From NCBI RefSeq assembly GCF_001422665.1, contig NZ_LMLU01000001.1:1328732-1392731 (forward strand): DNA of 64,000 nucleotides, written 5' to 3'. Shown here piece by piece: positions 17,014-25,370 of the stretch; the stretch's first letter is position 1; every line of letters starts with the position of its first letter. Below the pieces are notes generated by a model that did no database searches, was not told where the DNA came from, and worked only from the letters and a program-made list of their open reading frames with translations. The position numbers were made by a program, and so were the translations under genes. Source of the stretch: Arthrobacter sp. Leaf234 (GTDB lineage Bacteria > Actinomycetota > Actinomycetes > Actinomycetales > Micrococcaceae).

Positions 17014-19965
17014 CTACTTCTTCGCCTTCTGCACCACGACGGTCTGCTTGGTCGTCTCCGTTGCTCCCTTGCTGTTGGTGAGCACTGCGGTGTACACGTA
17101 CTTGCCCGGCGCCCGGTTGGTGATGTCCACGATGGCGTTCTGGGGCTTCGGGGTCGCCCATGCGAGCTTCTGGGTGTGGATCTGCTCGCCGTTCTCGTAC
17201 AGGGTGAAGCTGCTGCCGTTCTCCCCGCTCTTCAGGTCCATGGTGACGGTGTAGTTGCCGTCGTGGGGCCCTTTGTCCTTGCCGTGGTCGATGGACAGTT
17301 TGGCTTTACCAGGCGCCGTGGAGGCGTTGTCCTCGGGCTTCTCCGGTACTGGTCCGTGCCACATGGCGGGTGTCAGGGGGGTCACGGTCAGGCCCTCGAG
17401 GGTTGCTGTGCCGCCGGAGGAGAACAGGCCTATCTGGTTGGCGCCGACGTTGGGGAAGACCTGGTCGGTGATGGTGGTCAGCCCGTCGTTGGCGAAGACT
17501 TCGACGGAGGCCCGGTCGACGTAGACGCGCATGGCGACCTGGCCGTCTTTCAGCGGGACGGGGGCGTCCTCGATGGAGGAGAACGCGGGGTGGAAGCCTT
17601 CGTTGCCGGAATTGGTGCGATCCACGAAGAGCCTGCTGGTCTGTGCGTTGTAGCCGATCTTCGTGGCTTCGGTTCCGTCGCCGAGGACGCTGAGGCCGAA
17701 CGTTTCGGCGTCGCCCGGACTGAAGACGGCATCGATCTGGACGACGTCGCCTGAGACGGGGAGGGTCTCGGCGCCTTCGGCGATGGTCCGGGGTCCGGTG
17801 GTGTAGGCGGCATCGTCCTCGCGCAGGATGTCGATCTGGTCAACGACTTTCTGGACCAGGCGGGGGCCGTCTGCTGTTTCGGTCAGGTTCACTTCGCGGG
17901 GCAGTGACATGGAGCTGCGCCATGTGGTGGTGGGGATGTCATTGGCGTAGTCCCAGTTGCTCATCCAGCCGAGCATGATCCTCTTGTTGTCGGGGACGTT
18001 GCTGAAGGAGACGGCTGCGTAGTAGTCCTTGCCCCAGTCGAGCCAGTCGTAGTCCTCCAGGCGGGATACGGCCGGTTCGTCGGAGAGCATGAATTCGTCG
18101 GCGAGGATGTGGCCCCAGCCGCCGCGGTTGTTGTCGACGACGGTGATGCTGGCTTCTCGTCCCTCGAACTCGCTGACGTTCCAGCTCTTCCAGTCCAGGG
18201 TTTCGCTGTTGTTGCCGGTTGCGGTTCGGACGACTTCTCCGTCTACGACGAGGTTGACGGAGGTTTCATCGCTGCGGGTGAGGGCGGGTTCCTCGCCAAG
18301 GACGACGTGGTCGAAGGTGAGGTGTCCCCATCCTCCGGAGGCATTGTCGACGATTCGCAGGGTTGCTTGCTTGCCGGTGTAGGCGGTGACGTCCCAGTTC
18401 TGCCAGTTGAGCGATCCGGAGTTGTCTCCGGTAGCGGTGTGGACGACCTGGCCGTCGATGACGAGTTCGGCCTGCAGTGTTCCATCGGTACGTCGTCCGC
18501 CGCCGATCAGGAAGCTCAGATTCGTGTTGTCGATGGTGAACTCGGGAGATGTTAGTGTCCCGGAGTTGTTGTCACCGTCAGGTCCGGCTTCAAAGGTGTT
18601 GATGCGGCCGGTGCCGATGAAGTTCTCGCCGCCGGCTGTGGAGGGGTTGCGGGCGGCTTCGAAGTCTCCGTCGATGATCCACCCTTGATCGGTCAGGGTG
18701 CCTTGGGCGTATTCGAAGCCGTTGAAGAGGAGGGTTCCGGGTGCTGGGGTGTTTTCGAGCTGGCCGCCGGGGACGTGGGGGTGGTTGCCGCCGCCGACCA
18801 GGAAGTTGATGTGGTCCTGGCTTCCGACGGTGAAGGTGGGGGATTGGATGGTCCCGACGGGCCAGTCGCCGTCGTTGAAGCCGTTGATCAGCCCTGTCCC
18901 GGTGTGCCCGGAGACCGTGGTCTGGCCAGGAAGCGCGCCGGAAGCGGGGGTATCGGACCAGGGGCCGTTCTTCCAGTTCCCGGGTTCGTTGTTGACCGTC
19001 CAGCCGTTGTACGTTCCGTCGTTGAAACCGGCCAGTGTCGTGCCCTCGGGCACGGAGTCCACGGGTTCGGTCGTGTCCGAGGTGAAGGTGGTGCCGTCGA
19101 AGTCTCCGACGAAGTACTGGCCGCCGCTTCCTCCCGCGACAGCTCCCGGGTTGAGGTTGACGATCATCACCCATTTGATGTTGTTCGGGTCGCCGTCCAC
19201 CGCGATGGGGAAGAGGTCGGGGCATTCCCAGATGCCTGCGGTGGAGTTGGCGGGGCCGAAGTCGCTGAGGTGGGTCCAGTCCTTCAGGTTGTCGCTCTTG
19301 TAGAGGACGACCTTATGGTCGGTTGCCTCGACGGTTGTCATTACCCAGTACGATCCGGCAGGGCCGTCGTAGCGGAACACCTTGGGGTCCCGGAAGTTTG
19401 CCGAACTTCGGTCCAGAACGGGGTTCCCGTCGTACTTTGTCCAGGTCTGTCCCTCATCAATGCTGTAGGCGAGGGACTGGGCCTGCCGGCCGGCGAGGGT
19501 GGGATGCGCACCGGTGTAGGCACTCGTGTAAATCGCGAGTAGGGGCGGGTTCTCTGCGGTGCCGAACCCCGAGGAATTCGTTTCGTCGACGACGATCGAG
19601 CCCGAGAAGATGTCCTCGATCGCTACCCCGTCGGCATTGACAGTCTGCGGGATGGCCAGGGGCTGTTCTTCCCACTGCAGCAGATCCGTGGACGTGGCGT
19701 GCCCCCAGCTCATGTTGCCCCACGTCGTCCCGTAGGGGTTGTGCTGGAAGAACAGGTGGTACTGGCCCTTGTAGTAGACCATGCCGTTCGGGTCGTTCAT
19801 CCAGTTCTTCTCGGGACTGAAGTGGATGAACGGGCGGTACTGCTGGCTGGCAGGATCAATCGGTGCTTCTTCGGCCAGAGCGGGGCCGCTGGCGGCCAGG
19901 AGCGATGCGGCAAGAGCGGCGATCACACCTGCTGTGAGGGTTTGGCTGCGGGTTCCGGACTTCAT
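17014..19965 (-). CDS. secreted GH32 levanase/fructan hydrolase with inserted accessory modules
   Basis: 983 aa. Signal peptide about residues 1-31, cleaved after GPALA. GH32 catalytic residues: nucleophile D58 in NWMNDPNG, transition-state D193 in FRDPK, acid/base E247 in WECPDLF. The propeller is interrupted near residue 305 by about 330 residues of beta-sandwich-like modules and resumes near 635 (DYDWLDWGKDYYAAVSF). A GH32 C-terminal sandwich follows (DRASVEVFANDG, about 840), and the last ~95 residues look like an Ig-like ChiA-N-type domain with no sorting signal. It should release fructose from levan or inulin outside the cell. The promoter region carries a LacI operator; neighbours are a sugar kinase, LacI and a fructose importer. 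Confidence 0.93.
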   Translation of the reverse strand: MKSGTRSQTLTAGVIAALAASLLAASGPALAEEAPIDPASQQYRPFIHFSPEKNWMNDPNGMVYYKGQYHLFFQHNPYGTTWGNMSWGHATSTDLLQWEEQPLAIPQTVNADGVAIEDIFSGSIVVDETNSSGFGTAENPPLLAIYTSAYTGAHPTLAGRQAQSLAYSIDEGQTWTKYDGNPVLDRSSANFRDPKVFRYDGPAGSYWVMTTVEATDHKVVLYKSDNLKDWTHLSDFGPANSTAGIWECPDLFPIAVDGDPNNIKWVMIVNLNPGAVAGGSGGQYFVGDFDGTTFTSDTTEPVDSVPEGTTLAGFNDGTYNGWTVNNEPGNWKNGPWSDTPASGALPGQTTVSGHTGTGLINGFNDGDWPVGTIQSPTFTVGSQDHINFLVGGGNHPHVPGGQLENTPAPGTLLFNGFEYAQGTLTDQGWIIDGDFEAARNPSTAGGENFIGTGRINTFEAGPDGDNNSGTLTSPEFTIDNTNLSFLIGGGRRTDGTLQAELVIDGQVVHTATGDNSGSLNWQNWDVTAYTGKQATLRIVDNASGGWGHLTFDHVVLGEEPALTRSDETSVNLVVDGEVVRTATGNNSETLDWKSWNVSEFEGREASITVVDNNRGGWGHILADEFMLSDEPAVSRLEDYDWLDWGKDYYAAVSFSNVPDNKRIMLGWMSNWDYANDIPTTTWRSSMSLPREVNLTETADGPRLVQKVVDQIDILREDDAAYTTGPRTIAEGAETLPVSGDVVQIDAVFSPGDAETFGLSVLGDGTEATKIGYNAQTSRLFVDRTNSGNEGFHPAFSSIEDAPVPLKDGQVAMRVYVDRASVEVFANDGLTTITDQVFPNVGANQIGLFSSGGTATLEGLTVTPLTPAMWHGPVPEKPEDNASTAPGKAKLSIDHGKDKGPHDGNYTVTMDLKSGENGSSFTLYENGEQIHTQKLAWATPKPQNAIVDITNRAPGKYVYTAVLTNSKGATETTKQTVVVQKAKK

Positions 19966-20003
19966 GGTCTAGGTACGCCCTTCATTGCGCGTGTCAGCTG
20001 TCC

Positions 20004-20017
20004 TGACAACGTTGTCA
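20004..20017. promoter_or_regulatory. LacI operator upstream of the levanase gene
   Basis: TGACAACGTTGTCA is a perfect 14-bp palindrome about 40 bases upstream of the levanase start. A TTGACA -35-like hexamer (minus strand, 20018-20013) overlaps it. It matches the two palindromes at the lacI/frcB divergence, so the adjacent LacI protein very likely controls the levanase. Confidence 0.85.
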
Positions 20018-20168
20018 ATTGGTGAGTGTGATGCTACGCACTGTCTACCGGACAATTCAAGGACGACGTTCCGGCTTCATGGGCCGAGGATTGGGGGCCC
20101 GATACAGCCAGAGATCCGAAGCCATGTTCTTAACGAAATCTGCGGCGAGGCGTAGAGGGTGGCGGCGC

Positions 20169-21140
20169 TCAAGGCTGCCGCAGGAGGGCGCCGGGCTCAC
20201 GGCAGGTGGCGGCTGCGATGAGCATTGCTTCCGCCAGCGCGGCTCTCGTCTCGGAGGCTGCCCCGGGCATTCCGTGTCGGACGAGTGTGGACACCATGGA
20301 CGCCAGGGTGGCGTCACCGGCGCCCATGGTGTCGATGATCGGTCCCTCGCCAGGGGCTATGGGTTGGTGGACCGCGGGCTCATTGGCGCGCAGGAGCCAG
20401 GCGCCCAGCGGCCCGGCGGTGGCGAGGATGGTGGGCGCTCCGGCGTCGAGGAGGCGCTGACTGAATGTGTGGAGGTCTTCGGCGGCGAGGAGGGCTGCGT
20501 CGTCGTCGCCGACTTTGCTGAGGAAGCTCCGGGTTGCCATGGCCGTGAAGTTGGCGAGGAAGAGCTCCCTGTTGGCCATCATGCCCGAGCGAGGATTCGG
20601 GTCGATGACAAGGCGGCGCTCGGGCCGGCTGATCAGGGCCGTCAGCGCATCGACTTCCCTCTGGTTGTCGAAGGGGAAGCAGCTGACGGCGATGAACTCT
20701 GCCTGCGCCATGGCCACACGGTGTGCGTCCTGGTAGAGCAGGGTTCGGTGCCTCGCGGCGTGGTTGAAGGCGTAGCGGGGCTCACCGTCGGTGCGATCCG
20801 AGACGGCACGGGAGGTGCCGTAGGGCGCAGGTGTTGCGAGCAGCTCGACACCGTGAAGGTCCAGGAACCCTTTGATACGCCGGCCGTCCTCGTCGTCGCC
20901 GACCATGGCGATGAGTGTTGTCGGTACTCCGAGCAGGGTCAGCCCGACGGCGACATTCAGAGCTGCGCCGCCCACGAAGGACTGCGACCCGCCTGGCTCG
21001 CGTAATTCATCGATCAGCGCGTCGCCGACGACGACCACGCGCGAGGCACCAGGGCCTCCAGGATTTCCAGGGCGTGCGGCGGGTCGATGCTCGGTGCGCG
21101 GTGAGGATTGGGCGACGTCCTTCAGGGCGTGAGTGGTCAT
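20169..21140 (-). CDS. PfkB/ribokinase-family sugar kinase, probable fructokinase
   Basis: 323 aa. N-terminal signature SFVGGAALNVAVGLTLLGV, with the GG hinge and substrate contacts, and C-terminal PfkB motif IDTMGAGDATLASMVS, where the Asp of GAGD is the catalytic base. The start at 21140 has an AAGGA site; the ~30 residue N-terminal tail is Pro/Gly/Arg-rich. It follows lacI by 17 bases on the same strand, so the two form an operon. The context (levanase, fructose ABC importer) suggests fructose as substrate, giving fructose-6-phosphate or fructose-1-phosphate. The regiochemistry cannot be told from sequence. Confidence 0.88.
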   Translation of the reverse strand: MTTHALKDVAQSSPRTEHRPAARPGNPGGPGASRVVVVGDALIDELREPGGSQSFVGGAALNVAVGLTLLGVPTTLIAMVGDDEDGRRIKGFLDLHGVELLATPAPYGTSRAVSDRTDGEPRYAFNHAARHRTLLYQDAHRVAMAQAEFIAVSCFPFDNQREVDALTALISRPERRLVIDPNPRSGMMANRELFLANFTAMATRSFLSKVGDDDAALLAAEDLHTFSQRLLDAGAPTILATAGPLGAWLLRANEPAVHQPIAPGEGPIIDTMGAGDATLASMVSTLVRHGMPGAASETRAALAEAMLIAAATCREPGALLRQP

Positions 21141-21157
21141 GGGTTTTCCTTCTGTTC

Positions 21158-22213
21158 TCAAGGCTGCACGGAGCGGATCTCGCCGCTGCCGCGGACGATC
21201 AGGGTGGTGGGCACGATGCACGTGCGCGCCGGCGTCGCTTCTCCGTCGAGCCGGCCGATGAGGCGCTGAGCAGCTGTCCGTCCGATTTCCTCCGGGTCCT
21301 GGGCGACGACGGTGACACCGGGATCGAGAAGATCGGAGAGCTGGAAGTCGTCGAAGCCGACAAGTGCTGTGCGGCGGTGCGCCTCACGGGATCTCAGTGC
21401 CCGTATAGCGCCGATAGTCACAAGGTTCTGGCTGGTGAACACGGCCGAGGGGGGTGTGGCGGAGTCAAGGAGGGCGAGCATGGCCTGCGCTGCGGATCGC
21501 TCGTCGTGGAGGTTCTCGATGACCGGGATGTCTCCGGTCGGGATTCCCGCGCGGCCGAGAGCGTCGAAGAACCCGGCGCGGCGCTGAGCGGCGGTATAGA
21601 TGTCGCTGCGGTCTCCGAGGTAGGCGATCCGCCGGTGACCGTGATCGAGCAGGTGGTTGGTGGCTGTGGTGGCCCCCGCGCGGTTGTCGCTCATGACGCA
21701 GTCGCCGGTGATCCCGGCGGGCTCCCGGTCCACGAAAACGATCGGGGTGCCGTGACGCATCTCGGATGCGAGATAGGACTGGTCACGGGAAATCGTCGTG
21801 AGGATCAGCCCGTCGACCCGTCGGCGTAGAAACGCCGCTACTGATGACTGCTCCCGTTCGGCATCGTCGTCGAGACTCGAGGCGAACACTGCAATCCCCC
21901 GTTCCAGGGCGAGGTCCTCGATGGCCCTATGCATGGCCCCGGCGAAGGGGTTGTCGACGCTGCTCACCAGAAGGCCGAGAGTCCTGGTCCGCCCGTCTGC
22001 TCGCCTCAGGTTCCCCGCCTGCTCATCAGGGTGGTAGTCCAACGACCGTGCGGCGTCCATCACCTTCGCGATGGTCGCGGCTGAAACGTTCGGTTCCTGA
22101 TTGATGACCCGCGAGACCGTCTTGATCCCTACGCCGGCCAGGGCGGCGACGTGGCGCATCGTGGGGCGCGAACGCGGCGCGTGCGCTGAGCTTTTACCTG
22201 ACATCGATGTCAC
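21158..22213 (-). CDS. LacI-family regulator of the fructan locus
   Basis: About 351 aa. Helix-turn-helix TMRHVAALAGVGIKTVSRVIN with the hinge helix NLRRADGRTRT, then the periplasmic-binding-protein-like effector domain (LGLLVSSVDNPFAGAMHRAIED, PIVFVDREP, AYLGDRSDIYTA, AVFTSQNLVTIGAIRAL, TALVGFDDFQLSDLL). I prefer the GTG at 22213 because GGAG lies eight bases upstream; the ATG at 22204 is too far from any ribosome site. A perfect operator palindrome covers 22199-22212, on its first codons, so autoregulation is likely. It should repress the levanase and frcBCA until fructose or a phosphate derivative binds. Confidence 0.92.
   Translation of the reverse strand: MTSMSGKSSAHAPRSRPTMRHVAALAGVGIKTVSRVINQEPNVSAATIAKVMDAARSLDYHPDEQAGNLRRADGRTRTLGLLVSSVDNPFAGAMHRAIEDLALERGIAVFASSLDDDAEREQSSVAAFLRRRVDGLILTTISRDQSYLASEMRHGTPIVFVDREPAGITGDCVMSDNRAGATTATNHLLDHGHRRIAYLGDRSDIYTAAQRRAGFFDALGRAGIPTGDIPVIENLHDERSAAQAMLALLDSATPPSAVFTSQNLVTIGAIRALRSREAHRRTALVGFDDFQLSDLLDPGVTVVAQDPEEIGRTAAQRLIGRLDGEATPARTCIVPTTLIVRGSGEIRSVQP
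22199..22212. promoter_or_regulatory. LacI operator overlapping the lacI start
   Basis: TGACATCGATGTCA, a perfect palindrome, overlaps the first codons of the lacI gene. It is a sister of the sites at 20004 and 22277, giving the consensus TGACAWCGWTGTCA. A repressor bound here would block its own transcription. Confidence 0.85.
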
Positions 22214-22241
22214 GTTCGAATCTCCATCGTTCCGGAAAGGG

Positions 22242-22271
22242 TTGACTGTGAGCCAGATCATAGTCTATACC
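22242..22271 (+). promoter_or_regulatory. probable frcBCA promoter
   Basis: TTGACT (22242-22247) and TATACC (22266-22271) are spaced by 18 bases, close to the sigma-70-type consensus. The operator at 22277 begins six bases after the -10 and so would cover the transcription start, consistent with repression by LacI. Confidence 0.65.
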
Positions 22272-22276
22272 TGAAA

Positions 22277-22290
22277 TGACATCGTTGTCA
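22277..22290. promoter_or_regulatory. LacI operator upstream of frcB
   Basis: TGACATCGTTGTCA differs from a perfect palindrome at one central position and matches the other two fructan-locus operators. It lies 36 bases before the frcB start, directly after the -10 box. Confidence 0.85.
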
Positions 22291-22326
22291 GGGAGGATGC
22301 CTCCCGCCACCAAAGGAGATTCAAGG

Positions 22327-23442
22327 ATGAATCGCATGACATCCCATCCGTCCCACTCGACCCGCCGGCGTCTGATGACAGCGGGTTCCGTCGTGACCCT
22401 GTCGCTCCTGGCTCTGACGGCCTGCGGGGGAGGAGACGCGTCGTCCTCGTCGGGCGACAGTGCTGGCTCCGGTGACGGTCCGATCGGTGTCTCACTGATC
22501 GTCAAGACCACCACGAACCCCTTCTTCGTCGCGATGCAGGAAGGCGCCCAGGCAGCAGCCGAAAGCGAAGGAGTCGAGCTGACCCTCGCTGCCGGCGAGG
22601 AAGACGGCGACGAAGACACCCAGATCCAGGCCATTGAGAACGCCATCTCCAAGGGCGACGCCGGCATCCTCATCACGCCCAACGGCCCGGCCGTCGAGGA
22701 TGCGCTCACAAAGGCCCGCGACGCCGGCCTGTTCGTCATCGCGCTCGACACCCCACCGTCGGATCCTGAAGCCGCAGACATCACCTTCGCAACCGACAAT
22801 TTCGTCGCCGGGCAGGAGATCGGCAAGTGGGCTGCTTCGAAACTTGCCGGTGAGAAGGCGACCATCGCCATGATCGACCTGTTCGACGACAAGATCGTCT
22901 CGGTCGACTACAACCGTGACCAGGGTTTCCTGGATGGGATGGGTATCGACACGGCCGATGCCGAGACGAACGGGGACGAAGAGAAGACCGGTTCCTACAG
23001 CGGCGGCGACTACGAGATTGTCGGCAACGAAGCTTCCCAGGGCGCCGAGGACGGCGGCCGTACTGCAGCTGAAACCCTTCTGAGCGCCAACCCCGACATC
23101 AACGTCGTCTACACGATCAACGAACCGGCCGCCTACGGCGCCTACGAGGCCTTCAAGGCCGCCGGCAAGGACGACGTGATCGTCGTGTCCATCGATGGGG
23201 GGTGCGCCGGCGTAGGTCAGGTCGATGAGGGAATCATCGACGCGACCAGCCAGCAGTATCCCGTGAAAATGGCTGAGCTCGGAGTCCAGGCGATCGCTGA
23301 CCTGGTCGAGACGGGTGAGGCTCCCGAGCCTACCGACGGCAAGGACTTCTTCGACACCGGCGTAGCGCTGGTCACCAACGAGCCGCAGGATGGCCTCGAG
23401 TCCATCGATGCCGCTGCCGCCAGCGACATCTGCTGGGGATAA
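22327..23442 (+). CDS. frcB: fructose-type ABC transporter substrate-binding lipoprotein
   Basis: 371 aa. Lipoprotein signal with RRR, a hydrophobic core and lipobox LTAC, then a Ser/Gly/Asp-rich linker. The mature part is a ribose-type (type I) sugar-binding protein: VKTTTNPFFVAMQEGAQAA, GILITPNGPAVEDALTKA, ALDTPPSDPEAADITFATDN, VVYTINEPAAYGAYEAFKA, SIDGGCAGVGQ and TSQQYPVKMAELG. The last motifs strongly recall FrcB of rhizobial fructose importers. It captures the sugar outside the membrane and delivers it to FrcC. The start was chosen for the AAGGAG site. The promoter and LacI operator sit immediately upstream; a hairpin separates it from frcC. Confidence 0.92.
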   Translation: MNRMTSHPSHSTRRRLMTAGSVVTLSLLALTACGGGDASSSSGDSAGSGDGPIGVSLIVKTTTNPFFVAMQEGAQAAAESEGVELTLAAGEEDGDEDTQIQAIENAISKGDAGILITPNGPAVEDALTKARDAGLFVIALDTPPSDPEAADITFATDNFVAGQEIGKWAASKLAGEKATIAMIDLFDDKIVSVDYNRDQGFLDGMGIDTADAETNGDEEKTGSYSGGDYEIVGNEASQGAEDGGRTAAETLLSANPDINVVYTINEPAAYGAYEAFKAAGKDDVIVVSIDGGCAGVGQVDEGIIDATSQQYPVKMAELGVQAIADLVETGEAPEPTDGKDFFDTGVALVTNEPQDGLESIDAAAASDICWG

Positions 23443-23455
23443 GACACCCCTCGAC

Positions 23456-23498
23456 ATAGTCGGTCCGCGGGTCGACACTTTCCCCGCGGACCGACTAT
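23456..23498 (+). other. intercistronic hairpin between frcB and frcC
   Basis: A 16-bp stem (ATAGTCGGTCCGCGGG and its exact complement) with an 11-base loop lies 14 bases after the frcB stop. No T tract follows and the operon continues. It may stabilise the frcB message or cause partial termination, so that binding protein is made in excess of permease. Confidence 0.75.
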
Positions 23499-23523
23499 CA
23501 GCACCGACCAACGGAGTTCTTCC

Positions 23524-24567
23524 ATGAACCAGACAGTGAAAGCGGCTCCTTCAGCGGGCAGCCACGATCTTGCCGGCGAGTTCCTCGACCGCACAACACC
23601 ACTTACCCGAGTCCGCAACACCCTCCACCGCTACCCTGCCCTCAGCCCCGCCATCGTGCTGGTCATCGCCATCATAGTGTTCGGGCTCCTCAACGAACGC
23701 TTCCTCGCTCCGGCTAACCTCTCACTGATCACCCAGCAGGTCGCAGTCGTCGGCACCCTCGCCATCGCGCAGACGCTCATCATCCTGACCGCCGGCATCG
23801 ATCTCTCCGTCGGGGCAGTCATGGTCCTCACCTCCATGGTGATCGCCCAGACCAGCTCACAGAACGGCATCCCCGGGTTCGTCGCACTGATCCTGGGACT
23901 CGTCGTAGGCCTCGCCGCCGGCGCATTCAACGCCTTCCTGGTCACCAAGTTCAGATTGCCCCCGTTCATCGTCACCCTCGGCACGTTGAACATCTTCATC
24001 GCCCTGACCTTGCTGTACTCGGCAGGCGCCACCGTCCGCGGAGCCGAGATGCCCGGCGTGCTCACCGCCACCGGCACGACCTTCAGCCTCGCAGGCGTGA
24101 ACATCACCAACGGCGTCGTTCTCATGCTCCTGCTCTACGTCGCCGTCGCCTTCATCCTCGGCAAGACCGCCTGGGGCCGCCACGTCTACGCCGTCGGCGA
24201 CGACAAGGAAGCTGCGCGCCTTGCAGGCATCAGCGTCAACCGCGTCCTGGTCAGCGTCTACCTCGCCGCAGGCGCCATCCTCGCCGTCGGCGCCTGGATC
24301 CAGATCGGCCGCAGCAACGCGGCGTCCCCCAACGCCGGCGCCGACCTGAACCTGGACTCCATCACCGCCGTCGTCATCGGCGGAACAAGCCTCTTCGGTG
24401 GCCGCGGCACCATCTGGGGCACCCTCCTCGGGGCGCTGATCGTCGGCGTCTTCCGCAACGGCCTCTCCCTCGCCGGACTGGACGTCCTGTGGCAGACCTT
24501 CGCCGTGGGTGTCCTGATCATCATCGCCGTCTCCGTCGACCAGTGGATCCGAAAGGTACGCAAGTGA
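23524..24567 (+). CDS. frcC: fructose-type ABC transporter permease
   Basis: 347 aa, RbsC/AraH-type permease with about ten hydrophobic segments. Family motifs are ITQQVAVVGTLAIAQTLIILTAGIDLSVGA near the N-terminus (the TAGIDLSVG signature), GRHVYAVGDDKEAARLAGISV (the coupling loop contacting the ATPase) and AVVIGGTSLFGGRGTIWGTLLGALI near the C-terminus. A single permease gene is present, so it should form a homodimer. Its stop overlaps the frcA start by four bases (GTGA), which implies translational coupling. Confidence 0.93.
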   Translation: MNQTVKAAPSAGSHDLAGEFLDRTTPLTRVRNTLHRYPALSPAIVLVIAIIVFGLLNERFLAPANLSLITQQVAVVGTLAIAQTLIILTAGIDLSVGAVMVLTSMVIAQTSSQNGIPGFVALILGLVVGLAAGAFNAFLVTKFRLPPFIVTLGTLNIFIALTLLYSAGATVRGAEMPGVLTATGTTFSLAGVNITNGVVLMLLLYVAVAFILGKTAWGRHVYAVGDDKEAARLAGISVNRVLVSVYLAAGAILAVGAWIQIGRSNAASPNAGADLNLDSITAVVIGGTSLFGGRGTIWGTLLGALIVGVFRNGLSLAGLDVLWQTFAVGVLIIIAVSVDQWIRKVRK

Positions 24568-25370
24568 CCGACACAGCAAGCACGACCCTCCCAGCACCGG
24601 GCAACGATCCTAACCGCCGGCCCATCCTGGAAGCCCGCAACCTGGTCAAGACCTTCGGCAAGGTCGTCGGCCTCGATGGAGTGTCCCTGTCCCTCTACCC
24701 GGGAGAAGTCCTGGCGATCATCGGGGACAACGGCGCCGGTAAATCGACCCTGATCAAATGCCTGACCGGAGCCGAAGTCCCTGACCAGGGCGAACTGCTC
24801 CTCGAAGGACAGCCCGTCCACTTCAAACGGCCCCAGGACGCGCGGCAAGCCGGCATCGAGACCGTGTACCAGAATCTCGCCGTCTCACCAGCACTCGACG
24901 TCGCCGCGAACCTCTTCCTCGGACGCGAAGAACGCCGCAAAGGGATCCTCGGTTCCGTGTTCCGCATGGTCGACACCAAAGGCATGCGCCAGAAAGCCCG
25001 GGCTGAACTCACCGAGCTCGGCATCAGTACGCTTCAGGATGTCACCGTGCCGGTCGAAAACCTCTCCGGCGGCCAACGCCAAGCCGTCGCCGTCGCCCGC
25101 GCAGCGGCCTTCGGATCCAAGGTCGTCGTCCTCGACGAACCCACCGCGGCCCTCGGCGTCCGGGAATCGAAGCAGGTCCTCGAACTGGTCAAAAACCTTC
25201 GGACCCGGGGAATTCCGGTCATCCTCATCAGCCACAACATGCCGCACGTCTTCGAGGTAGCTGACCGCATCCACATCCAGCGCCTCGGAAAGTGCGCCAC
25301 GACCATCACCCCGCAAAGCCACACCATGACCGAAGCGGTGGCGATCATGACCGGAGCGCAGACAGCATGA
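24564..25370 (+). CDS. frcA: sugar ABC transporter ATP-binding protein, single domain
   Basis: 268 aa. Walker A GDNGAGKST, Q-loop region VYQNLAVSPALDV, signature LSGGQRQ, Walker B VVVLDEPTAALG and the switch His in LISHNMPHV are all present. It carries one nucleotide-binding domain, unlike the double-domain RbsA/AraG proteins, and matches FrcA-type fructose ATPases that act as homodimers. The GTG start inside the frcC stop region gives a normal N-terminus (about 30 polar residues before EARNLVKTFG). It overlaps the next gene by four bases. Confidence 0.93.
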   Translation: MTDTASTTLPAPGNDPNRRPILEARNLVKTFGKVVGLDGVSLSLYPGEVLAIIGDNGAGKSTLIKCLTGAEVPDQGELLLEGQPVHFKRPQDARQAGIETVYQNLAVSPALDVAANLFLGREERRKGILGSVFRMVDTKGMRQKARAELTELGISTLQDVTVPVENLSGGQRQAVAVARAAAFGSKVVVLDEPTAALGVRESKQVLELVKNLRTRGIPVILISHNMPHVFEVADRIHIQRLGKCATTITPQSHTMTEAVAIMTGAQTA

